A stretch of DNA of 33,848 bases, taken from the NCBI GenBank assembly GCA_006227105.1, contig SBFR01000062.1, positions 1-33,848 on the forward strand. Direction: 5' to 3'. The stretch is from Bacteroidota bacterium. GTDB taxonomy: Bacteria; Bacteroidota; Bacteroidia; Flavobacteriales_D; Crocinitomicaceae. Shown one piece after another: positions 26,211-33,848 of the stretch. Each line of letters begins with the position of its first letter. Position 1 is the first letter of the stretch. Both the position numbers and the translations under genes were made by a program. The notes beneath the pieces are model-generated. The model made no database searches and was not told the origin of the DNA. It saw only the letters and a list, made by a program, of their open reading frames with translations.

Positions 26211-28316
26211 ATGTTCAGATCTGTTGCCATACTCATTTTGATCCTCATTTCTTTTCAGAGCTATTCGGGAAAGATAGAAAGAGGCTATGAAGCACTGAAG
26301 ATCTTTAACTATTTCAAGGCTAAATCTTGTTTTGAAAAATCAATGAAACGTCAGCCTTCTGCTGCCGCTTACGGTTTGTCAATCATTTATTTCAGGAAGG
26401 ATAATCCATTTCATAATATTGATTCGGCGTTGAGGTACATAAAGATCGCTGAAGATAAATTCAGTGAGCTGGATGAGAAAAAGAAAGAAAAGTGGAAGGT
26501 GTTTGGTTTCGAATACTTGAGCATCATTGATCTGAGAAGTCAAGTCAGCAGTGAGCATTTCATTCGTGCTGCAATGTCACCCTCTGAGAAATCTTATGAT
26601 TCATTCATGAATGAACATCCGTGGGCAGGAGAATTTGAATTGGCGCATTATCGAAGAGATTCAATAGCCTATCAGAGCGCTTTGGAAACGAACAAGAGCG
26701 CAATAATGAATGATTTTCTGAAGAGGTATCCTGATTCAGAGTTTTATAATAAGGCTCAAGAAGATTTCTTTAGATTCCAGTATTTCGAAGTGACGAACAG
26801 CGGAAACTTGTCTTCTTACCTGGATTTTCTTAAATCTCATCCGGAAAGTCCTTATGCTCAGCTCGCCGAAGACAGGGTCTATGAGATCGTAACCGGACCA
26901 AATAGCATTGCGAGTCTTGTGGTTTTTGTCAAAACCTATCCGAAGAATAGAAATGTTGGAGAAGCTTGGAGAAGGATCTATCAGCTTTTTATGTCTGATT
27001 ATTCTCAGGAAAGATTTGAAGAGTTTAAACTAACCTATCCGTCATTTCCTTACACAGAGGAACTCGAACTGGATTTTACCTATTCAAAGAGAGAGTTGCT
27101 CCCTTATTTGAAAGAAGGCAAGTATGGCTATATAGATTTTGAAGGTACGGTGATCATTGAACCGGAATACGATTATGCCGGGTTTTTTAAAGAAGGACTT
27201 TCAGTGGTTTCAAAAGACAATAAGTTCGGGTTCATCGATAAAGGAAATCGAGTGAAAATTCCATTAACGTATGACAATGCGCTCGATTTTGATCAGGGTA
27301 GAGCTGTTGTTGAGTTGAATGAGTTGCTGGGGATGATCGATCGAAACGGGGTAGTCGTATTTGATTTTGAATTCGAAGATCTTGGAAATCTAAGTGGAGG
27401 GTTGATCTATGCCAGTAAAAATGGATTGTATGGCTACTATGACAAAAATGCGAACCTGAGAATCCCTCATCAGTTTGACGAAGCATTCAGTTTTATTGAT
27501 GACAAGGCTAAAGTAGTGAAGGAAGAAAAAGAGGCATTTGTCGATATCTACGGAACATACCTTGTGCCACCGGGTTACAGTGAAATCCGCTTCTTTAATG
27601 ACTCCTTGTTGATCTTTGAGAACAATGGAAACTATGGATTGATGTACCGCAATTGCACGGTTTATCTGGAGGCGCAATTCCAGGAGATCGGTGATCTGGT
27701 GGAAGGCCGTGCTTTAATAGTAAAAGATGATTATATCGGATACCTGGATCAAAAAGGGAATGTTGTGATTGCTCCTAAATTTGATCTCTTCCCGAATTAT
27801 CAGGATAAAGGAAGTTTTAAGGATAAATTGGCGGTTGTGAAATACAAAGGTAAATACGCGGTCATAGATCCGACAGGTAAATTGATCATTCCCAATATTT
27901 TTCAGGATCTTGGAAGTGTTTCGGATAAGATCGCCTTTTCAAAAGGAAAAGGGTGGGGATATATGGATAAAGCAGGTAAAGAGATCATGAAGCCGGCATA
28001 TGAGTATGCAGAAAGTTTTCTCAATGGATTCGCAATTGTCGAACTTGGTGGTGCTCAAGGTGTAATAGATCCGAAAGGATCTGTTATAGTTCCGCTCGAA
28101 TACGGTTCAATTGTTGATGTGAATAATGCATTCTGGATGGTTTCGAAATTTTCGAAGTACGGATTGTTGAACAAAAAAGGTGAAATCGTCGTACCATTAG
28201 AATACGACAAGATCATACGAATGGATGACATGTTTGTACTCGTAAAAGAAAACGAAATCCATTACTTTTATGAGAAGGAAATGAGAATGATCAAAGAAAA
28301 GGAACTGAATGAATAG
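26211..28316 (+). CDS. Exported WG-repeat protein with N-terminal TPR-like region
   Basis: Repeated WG units: GKYGYIDFEGTVIIEPEYDYAGFFKEGLSVVSKDNKFGFIDKGNRVKIPLTYDNA; GYLDQKGNVVIAPKFD; KYAVIDPTGKLIIPNIF; GWGYMDKAGKEIMKPAYEYAESF; GVIDPKGSVIVPLEYGSI; KYGLLNKKGEIVVPLEYDKI. Confidence 0.92.
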   Translation: MFRSVAILILILISFQSYSGKIERGYEALKIFNYFKAKSCFEKSMKRQPSAAAYGLSIIYFRKDNPFHNIDSALRYIKIAEDKFSELDEKKKEKWKVFGFEYLSIIDLRSQVSSEHFIRAAMSPSEKSYDSFMNEHPWAGEFELAHYRRDSIAYQSALETNKSAIMNDFLKRYPDSEFYNKAQEDFFRFQYFEVTNSGNLSSYLDFLKSHPESPYAQLAEDRVYEIVTGPNSIASLVVFVKTYPKNRNVGEAWRRIYQLFMSDYSQERFEEFKLTYPSFPYTEELELDFTYSKRELLPYLKEGKYGYIDFEGTVIIEPEYDYAGFFKEGLSVVSKDNKFGFIDKGNRVKIPLTYDNALDFDQGRAVVELNELLGMIDRNGVVVFDFEFEDLGNLSGGLIYASKNGLYGYYDKNANLRIPHQFDEAFSFIDDKAKVVKEEKEAFVDIYGTYLVPPGYSEIRFFNDSLLIFENNGNYGLMYRNCTVYLEAQFQEIGDLVEGRALIVKDDYIGYLDQKGNVVIAPKFDLFPNYQDKGSFKDKLAVVKYKGKYAVIDPTGKLIIPNIFQDLGSVSDKIAFSKGKGWGYMDKAGKEIMKPAYEYAESFLNGFAIVELGGAQGVIDPKGSVIVPLEYGSIVDVNNAFWMVSKFSKYGLLNKKGEIVVPLEYDKIIRMDDMFVLVKENEIHYFYEKEMRMIKEKELNE

Positions 28317-29085
28317 GTTGATGGTTTTCATAGATAAGTACATCTACGGTATTATTGCCGCTCTCACAGTCTATGTGGCAGTGTTTGTGTATTTACAATT
28401 GGAGACCTATACCGAATATTTTCCGATCGAATCTTTTTACAAAGGGTCAAGGATAGATATTCCGGAAGATGAAATTCATCTGTTGAAAGAGAATCTGGAA
28501 ATTCCTGCGGATTTCCAGCCAACCAATGTCAAGAGCATTGCACAAGATGCCAATGATAAGCGTAAAAAATCCTATGAAGATTGGGCAGCTACGCAAAGTA
28601 GCGGTGATCCTGAAAAGTCTGTAAAGGATTATGAGAAAGAGCTTTTTCAGAATGCGAAAGGGGTAGAAGAAAGAAAGAGACTTCAGGAGGAGATGGATAA
28701 TCGCAAGAAAAACGAGACCACGATCAATAAAAAGAACGAGAATACGAATTCCTCATCCAAGTCCTCGCCAAATGCTTATGCAGGTGAAGTAATGGTGAAA
28801 TGGTCACTTCAAGGTAGAACTCCTCATCAAAACAACGAATGGTTTGTGCGCAATCCGGGATATACTTGTGGGTTTGGATCTACCGGAAAAATCACGGTGC
28901 GTATTCGAGTGAACAATAATGGGGATGTCATCAGTGCAACCTGTGATCCGTCTTTGAGCACGAGCTCCGACCCATGTATGGTTGAGCAATCTGAGAAATA
29001 TGCTCGGATGTCAAGATTCAACTATGCTGCCGGTGCTGCTAAAAATCAGGAGGGCATTATCACTTATACCTTTATTGCTCAATAA
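28309..29085 (+). CDS. Single-pass membrane protein with TonB C-terminal-like domain
   Basis: N-terminal TM (YGIIAALTVYVAVFVYL), charged linker, then YAGEVMVKWSLQGRTP...NPGYTCGFGSTGKITVRIRVNNNGDVISATCDPSLSTSSDPCMVEQSEKYARMSRFNYAAGAAKNQEGIITYTFIAQ. Overlaps upstream CDS by 8 nt. Confidence 0.75.
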   Translation: MNRLMVFIDKYIYGIIAALTVYVAVFVYLQLETYTEYFPIESFYKGSRIDIPEDEIHLLKENLEIPADFQPTNVKSIAQDANDKRKKSYEDWAATQSSGDPEKSVKDYEKELFQNAKGVEERKRLQEEMDNRKKNETTINKKNENTNSSSKSSPNAYAGEVMVKWSLQGRTPHQNNEWFVRNPGYTCGFGSTGKITVRIRVNNNGDVISATCDPSLSTSSDPCMVEQSEKYARMSRFNYAAGAAKNQEGIITYTFIAQ

Positions 29086-29891
29086 TGAATTCAACCGATC
29101 AACTTTACAGTGATCTGATCGATCGTTTTGCCCTTAAGCCAGATGATACCTTATTTCTCTCGTCTGATCTGGGGAAACTGGCGAATTATTTTAAAAGTCA
29201 GGGTGTAAAGTTTGATGTTAATGAATTCATCGATTCGATTCAACAAAGAATTCCTCTGGGAACGCTGATCATTCCGGCGTATACGGATAATCTCAGGGAT
29301 GGAGATACATTCGAGCTGTTGAGATCGAAGCCTACAACAGGAGCATTGTCCAACAGGGTGTTTAAAAGAAAGGATTTTAAAAGAACCAAAGATCCGCTTC
29401 ATTCGGTTTTTGTCTGGGGTAAAAAAGCAGAAGAATTAACGGAATTGAAGGATGAGAGCACATTTGGTCCGAACAGTATTTTTGGCTTTCTGGAGAATGA
29501 TAATGCCGTAATGGTCATCATCGATGTACATTTCAATAACAGCTTTACGTTCGTGCATTTCGTTGAGCAGCGATTGAATGTTAAATTCCGAAAAGCCTAT
29601 TACTGGAAGATCAAAGTCGCTGACGAGGAGAAAACATATGAGAAGAATTTGATTTTCTACACCAAAAAAATGGGTGTGGTTACTGATCTGGATGAGCTAC
29701 AAGCCTATTTGATCGAGAAGAATTGCGTGCAGAACAATGACTTCCATGGGATTCCGGTTTTGAGGGTAGATCTGAAAAACTCAGCCAAATGGACAGAAAC
29801 CTTCATTCGTTCCGTGGGAAAAACATATCGTTTTGACCCTGTATTGTGGTTAAAGCAACTGGTTAAAAAACTGATCGGCAGGAAATACTAA
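29085..29891 (+). CDS. AAC(3)-family N-acetyltransferase-like protein
   Basis: TLIIPAYTDNLRDGDTFELLRSKPTTGALSNRVFKRKDFKRTKDPLHSVFVWGKKAEELTEL...GPNSIFGFLENDNAVMVIIDVHFNNSFTFVHFVEQ matches the family architecture. Confidence 0.8.
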   Translation: MNSTDQLYSDLIDRFALKPDDTLFLSSDLGKLANYFKSQGVKFDVNEFIDSIQQRIPLGTLIIPAYTDNLRDGDTFELLRSKPTTGALSNRVFKRKDFKRTKDPLHSVFVWGKKAEELTELKDESTFGPNSIFGFLENDNAVMVIIDVHFNNSFTFVHFVEQRLNVKFRKAYYWKIKVADEEKTYEKNLIFYTKKMGVVTDLDELQAYLIEKNCVQNNDFHGIPVLRVDLKNSAKWTETFIRSVGKTYRFDPVLWLKQLVKKLIGRKY

Positions 29892-29896
29892 TTTTG
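29889..29896 (+). promoter_or_regulatory. Candidate -7 element upstream of menB
   Basis: TAATTTTG, 19 nt before ATG at 29916. Confidence 0.45.
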
Positions 29897-29915
29897 CCGA
29901 ACCAATCAATAAAAC

Positions 29916-30749
29916 ATGAACTGGACAACAATTAAGGAATACGAGGACATCACCTTCAGGTATTGTGACGGAGTAGCAAGAATAGCATTTAACAGACCTG
30001 ATTGCAGAAATGCTTTTCGGCCTAAAACAGTTTCAGAATTACTTGAAGCACTGATCATCAGTCATGAGTCTCAGGAAATTGGGGTTGTTTTGATTTCAGG
30101 TGAAGGACCATCTCCAAAAGATGGTGGTTGGGCTTTTTGTTCCGGTGGAGATCAGCGAGTAAGATCTACGACAGGATATAAAGGAGAAGATGGCGTCAAT
30201 CGCTTTAATATTTTGGATGTTCAACGTCAGATCCGTTTCATGAATAAGGTGGTGATCGCTGTTGTTCCAGGTTGGGCAGTTGGTGGTGGACATAGCTTAC
30301 ATGTTGTTTGTGATCTTACGTTAGCGAGTAAAGAACATGCGATCTTCAAGCAGACGGATGTCGATGTAGCCAGTGTTGATGGAGGTTTTGGTTCGGCTTA
30401 CCTTGCTCGTCAGGTAGGACAAAAAAGAGCAAGAGAGATCTTTTTCCTGGGTAAATCATACTCGGCACAGGAAGCCTTTAATATGGGAATGGTAAATGCC
30501 GTTGTTCCACATGAAGATCTGGAAAAAGTGGCTTTTGAATGGGCTCAGGAAATACTAACGAAAAGTCCTACAGCTATCAAAATGTCAAAATTTGCATTCA
30601 ATTTGATAGACGACGGATTAGTTGGTCAGCAAGTATATGCAGGAGAAGCTACTCGACTGTTATACATGACTGATGAAGCGGTAGAAGGAAGGAACGCCTT
30701 TCTTGAAAAACGGAAAAGAGATTTTTCGAAATTCCCTAAGTTTCCTTAA
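29916..30749 (+). CDS. menB: 1,4-dihydroxy-2-naphthoyl-CoA synthase
   Basis: RIAFNRPDCRNAFRPKTVSELLEAL; FCSGGDQRVRSTTGY; VPGWAVGGGHSLHVVCDLTLAS; ASVDGGFGSAYLARQVGQKRAREIFFLG. Confidence 0.97.
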   Translation: MNWTTIKEYEDITFRYCDGVARIAFNRPDCRNAFRPKTVSELLEALIISHESQEIGVVLISGEGPSPKDGGWAFCSGGDQRVRSTTGYKGEDGVNRFNILDVQRQIRFMNKVVIAVVPGWAVGGGHSLHVVCDLTLASKEHAIFKQTDVDVASVDGGFGSAYLARQVGQKRAREIFFLGKSYSAQEAFNMGMVNAVVPHEDLEKVAFEWAQEILTKSPTAIKMSKFAFNLIDDGLVGQQVYAGEATRLLYMTDEAVEGRNAFLEKRKRDFSKFPKFP

Positions 30750-31717
30750 TGCTATTGAAGAATTATAAAATATCGATCTTATTCGTACTTCTCCTTGGAG
30801 TTGCTGCATTTTCATTTACACACAAAGTCGAAGTTGATGAAGTTGTCAGAAAATATCAAACAGAGAATATAATTGTATTGATCATTGATGGGCCACGTCT
30901 TACAGAGACTTTTGGAGATGATAGTTGTCGTTACATCCCAAACCTGTCTAAAGAACTGGCTCCGCAAGGTGTGTTGATCAAGGGATTCAGAAATAATGGT
31001 CCTACCTACACAAATGCAGGGCACTCTGCGATCACAACGGGGCACTATCAAAGGATCAATAATAATGGCGAGGAATTGCCAAAAAGACCTTCGATGTTTC
31101 AGTATTTTCTGAAAAATTCCGGATTCGATTCCACTCAGGCAATGGTGATCGCTTCGAAAGGAAAACTTTCGATCCTGACAGATACAAAGGACAAGAAATG
31201 GCGAGGGCAATACAGGCCTTTTATGTATTGCGGCACCGATGGAAAAGGAGAGGGCTACACTTCAGATGTCTATACTTGGAGGGATGCACAAAAATTATTG
31301 AAACAATATCACCCAAAGCTGGTTCTGATCAATTTACTGGAAGTAGATGTGAAAGGGCATCAGAATGACTGGCAAGGATATCTCAAAGGAATAAGAAACA
31401 CTGACAAGACAGCATTAGAATTGTGGGATTTTATCCAAAATGATTCTATTTACAGCGGTAAGACTACCTTGTTGATCACTAATGATCATGGTCGTCATCT
31501 CGATGGACGTAAAGACGGATTTGTTTCGCACGGCGATAATTGCGAAGGTTGCCGACAATTGTATCTGATCGCTTTGGGTCCTGATTTTAAGCGCAATGTA
31601 GTTCTCGAAAACAAGTACGAACAGATCGATATTTCAGCCACGATCGCTCAAATGCTGCATTTCGATATGATCACCTCAGAGGGGATCGTGATGAAGGATC
31701 TGTTTTTGGAGAAATAA
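30749..31717 (+). CDS. Alkaline phosphatase superfamily (sulfatase/phosphodiesterase-like) protein
   Basis: IIVLIIDGPRLTETFGDD; GPTYTNAGHSAITTGHYQRINNNGEELP; EVDVKGHQNDWQGYLKGIRNTDK; LLITNDHGRHLDGRKDGFVSHGDNCEGCRQLYLIALGPDFK. Confidence 0.85.
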   Translation: MLLKNYKISILFVLLLGVAAFSFTHKVEVDEVVRKYQTENIIVLIIDGPRLTETFGDDSCRYIPNLSKELAPQGVLIKGFRNNGPTYTNAGHSAITTGHYQRINNNGEELPKRPSMFQYFLKNSGFDSTQAMVIASKGKLSILTDTKDKKWRGQYRPFMYCGTDGKGEGYTSDVYTWRDAQKLLKQYHPKLVLINLLEVDVKGHQNDWQGYLKGIRNTDKTALELWDFIQNDSIYSGKTTLLITNDHGRHLDGRKDGFVSHGDNCEGCRQLYLIALGPDFKRNVVLENKYEQIDISATIAQMLHFDMITSEGIVMKDLFLEK

Positions 31718-31718
31718 A

Positions 31719-31743
31719 AAAAGGCCACTAATAGTGACCTTTT
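31719..31743. terminator. Bidirectional rho-independent terminator
   Basis: AAAAGGCCACT-AAT-AGTGACCTTTT (one internal mismatch) between convergent genes. Confidence 0.75.
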
Positions 31744-31760
31744 CAATTTGAAATATCTGA

Positions 31761-32651
31761 TTATTTCTTAAAATTATCAGCTACGATCAGGTCTTTTGTT
31801 CCATGTGTCCATGAATAGAAACCTTCACCTGTTTTAACTCCTTTCTTTCCGGCAGTAACCATGTTTACCAATAACGGACATGGAGCATACTTTGGGTTTC
31901 CGAATCCGTCGTGCAACACTTCAAGGATGGCTAGACATACGTCTAATCCAATGAAATCTGCCAATTGAAGTGGTCCCATTGGATGAGCCATTCCAAGCTT
32001 CATCACCGTGTCAATTTCTTCAACACCGGCAACACCTTCAAACAACGTATAGATCGCCTCATTGATCATTGGCATCAAAATACGGTTCGCAACGAAACCA
32101 GGATAGTCATTTACTTCAACTGGAACTTTGCCTAATTTTCTTGAAAGATCCATGATCAAGTTCGTTACTTCATCAGATGTAGAGTAACCTCTGATGATCT
32201 CAACCAGCTTCATAACAGGCACAGGATTCATAAAGTGCATTCCGATCACTTTATCCGCTCTTCCTGTTACACTTGCGATCTTCGTAATTGAGATCGAAGA
32301 TGTGTTTGTAGCAAGGATCACTTCCGGAGAAGTCAATTTATCAAGATCGGCGAAGATCTTCAGCTTTAGATCTATGTTTTCTGTTGCAGCTTCAACTACC
32401 AGTTCAACTCCTTTCACGCCCTCTTCCATAGAAGTGAAGGTTTTGATCCTGGAAAGTGTTTCATTTTTCTGAGCCTCAGTTAAAACTTCCTTCGCAACCT
32501 GACGATCAAGGTTCTTGGCGATGGTCGCCAATCCTTTATCCAGACTTGTCTGAGAAAGATCGATCAAGTTTACCTGATATCCTGTTTGAGCAAAAACGTG
32601 GGCAATTCCATTCCCCATAGTTCCTGCACCGATCACTGCAACATTTTTCAT
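31761..32651 (-). CDS. 3-hydroxyacyl-CoA (3-hydroxybutyryl-CoA) dehydrogenase
   Basis: VAVIGAGTMGNGIAHVFAQTGYQVNLID; ATNTSSISITKIA; GMHFMNPVPVMKLVEIIRG; NDYPGFVANRILMPMINEAI; HPMGPLQLADFIGLD. Confidence 0.96.
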   Translation of the reverse strand: MKNVAVIGAGTMGNGIAHVFAQTGYQVNLIDLSQTSLDKGLATIAKNLDRQVAKEVLTEAQKNETLSRIKTFTSMEEGVKGVELVVEAATENIDLKLKIFADLDKLTSPEVILATNTSSISITKIASVTGRADKVIGMHFMNPVPVMKLVEIIRGYSTSDEVTNLIMDLSRKLGKVPVEVNDYPGFVANRILMPMINEAIYTLFEGVAGVEEIDTVMKLGMAHPMGPLQLADFIGLDVCLAILEVLHDGFGNPKYAPCPLLVNMVTAGKKGVKTGEGFYSWTHGTKDLIVADNFKK

Positions 32652-32669
32652 TCTTGTAATTTTTTCCTA

Positions 32670-32677
32670 CAAATATA
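32670..32677 (-). promoter_or_regulatory. Candidate -7 element for the hydroxyacyl-CoA dehydrogenase gene
   Basis: Minus strand reads TATATTTG (TAnnTTTG), 18 nt upstream of the ATG. Confidence 0.5.
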
Positions 32678-32739
32678 ACCACTTGAAACTATCTTCGTTC
32701 CCGTTTGTTAGTTGAATTAAACAATACTGTACAGAAGAT

Positions 32740-33762
32740 ATGGACTCATTGACTCAGGTGGTTTTAGGTGCAGCAGTGGCAGAGGCTGTGGCAGGAAGGA
32801 AGATGGGAGCGAAGGCAGCCATGTGGGGGGCGATAGCGGGTACCATACCTGACTTGGACGTCTTCTTAAGAGCATTTTATCATCCCATTGATGCGGCACT
32901 GGTGCATCGAGGATTTTCACATTCGATCCTATTTTCTGTCATTTTCGGGCCAGTGTTCGCCTGGTTGACCTATCATTTGTACAAAAAGAGATATGAGCTT
33001 AAAACCTGGAGGTGGCTGTGGTTCCTGGCTTTAATTACTCATCCGATCCTTGATATGTTTACCAATTACGGGACGGAATTTTTGTGGCCTATTTCCACGA
33101 GGATCACTTTTAACACTGTTTTTGTGGTCGATCCTCTTTATACGGTGCCGTTTATGTTCTTTTTATTGGTAGCGCTTTTTATGAAACGAGAGTCAGAAAG
33201 AAGAAGGAAATGGAATATGACTGGTATTTACTATTCTTCCGGGTATTTGTTGTGGGGTGTGATCGTTAAACTTTTTATTCTGTCGGGTACGACTTCAAAT
33301 TTTAAAGAGGCAGGTTACGAAATAAAGACGGATATGGTAACGCCTATGCCATTGACCTCATTTTACTGGATGATGCTGGTGGAGGATGAAAAGAACTTTT
33401 ATGTGGGTTACAAATCTCTCTTTTATCCGTTTGAAAAGATGGATATTGATACTGTTCCCAAAAATCAAGCTCCTTTGGATCAGCTAAAGTGGAAAGGAAA
33501 GAACTATTCAGAAACCTTAAAGTTTATTTCCAAAGGATGTTATACCACAGAAATGAAAGGAGAGGATACATTGATCTTTTACGACATGCGCTTTGGGTTG
33601 CTGTCAAAAATGACCGCGAATAAGGAAAAACACCCTCTTTTTGGATATGAAATGGTTATTGACAACAACACTGTTCAAAAAACCGATAATATCAGAGGTA
33701 GGGGTATGTCAAACCACCTTAATTTTGGATGGTACATTAATAAAATCTTTAATCATGAATAA
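32740..33762 (+). CDS. YdjM/LexA-binding-like inner-membrane metal-dependent hydrolase family protein
   Basis: MDSLTQVVLGAAVAEAVAGRKMGAKAAMWGAIAGTIPDLDVFL...HRGFSHSILF...THPILDMFTNYGTEFLWPIS. Confidence 0.9.
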   Translation: MDSLTQVVLGAAVAEAVAGRKMGAKAAMWGAIAGTIPDLDVFLRAFYHPIDAALVHRGFSHSILFSVIFGPVFAWLTYHLYKKRYELKTWRWLWFLALITHPILDMFTNYGTEFLWPISTRITFNTVFVVDPLYTVPFMFFLLVALFMKRESERRRKWNMTGIYYSSGYLLWGVIVKLFILSGTTSNFKEAGYEIKTDMVTPMPLTSFYWMMLVEDEKNFYVGYKSLFYPFEKMDIDTVPKNQAPLDQLKWKGKNYSETLKFISKGCYTTEMKGEDTLIFYDMRFGLLSKMTANKEKHPLFGYEMVIDNNTVQKTDNIRGRGMSNHLNFGWYINKIFNHE

Positions 33763-33848
33763 TTTCCTCCTTTCTGCAGTATGTTTCGCATTGATCTTTC
33801 AGGGATGTGCTCAGTCTGAAAATCAAGAAACCAAAAAGGAGGCAAAGG
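33755..33848 (+). CDS. Lipoprotein, N-terminal fragment (3' end cut by window edge)
   Basis: Reading from ATG 33755 gives MNNFLLSAVCFALIFQGCAQSENQETKKEAK, a lipoprotein signal peptide with lipobox FQGC. Overlaps the preceding stop by 8 nt (ATGAATAA). Confidence 0.6.
   Translation, partial: MNNFLLSAVCFALIFQGCAQSENQETKKEAK

Noticed and set aside
29085-29891. Aminoglycoside resistance gene call
   Set aside because: Family membership alone does not support resistance function; context is chromosomal and non-mobile.
30812-31210. 132-aa minus ORF
   Set aside because: Antisense to the alkaline-phosphatase-superfamily gene; contents look like reverse-complement noise.
1-33848. tRNA/rRNA genes, IS elements, prophage or integrase genes
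   Set aside because: Looked for tRNA T-loop motifs, transposase/integrase motifs and terminal inverted repeats; found none, and almost all DNA is explained by assigned CDSs.

Overview
This 33.8 kb window is dense, mostly chromosomal-looking DNA from a Bacteroidota bacterium, probably Flavobacteriales. The phylum call rests on the family content: PorD/DUF4835, DUF6913, GSCFA, the Bacteroidota-type RNA polymerase omega subunit, a T9SS type A C-terminal domain, TAnnTTTG promoter elements and no obvious Shine-Dalgarno dependence. I support 31 complete CDSs and 2 CDSs cut by the window edges. I saw no tRNA, rRNA, CRISPR array, IS element or prophage.

The core blocks are ligA-DUF6913-dapA, then nrnA-like DHH / FKBP lipoproteins / M23-LysM, then bamD-rpoZ-coaBC-porD-recN-GSCFA, mdh, rpmE2, menB and hbd. 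More accessory are:
(a) a left-hand locus with a vanadium-haloperoxidase-like protein translationally overlapping a CRTAC1-like FG-GAP/UnbV protein, facing an FG-GAP/PQQ-like protein plus a POTRA-less Omp85-like barrel, with a c-type cytochrome P460-like lipoprotein beside it;
(b) an ECF sigma factor with a trans-envelope partner ending in a CHU_C/gliding-motility-like C-terminal domain;
(c) a WG-repeat / TonB-C-like / AAC(3)-like / menB / alkaline-phosphatase-superfamily run of tightly packed genes.

At sequence level, GATC is strikingly over-represented. This appears partly tied to a codon-context effect in which Ile is ATC after codons ending in G. Several perfect TAnnTTTG elements also sit within about 6-20 nt of start codons. 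All family calls come from reading motifs. No database search was run.
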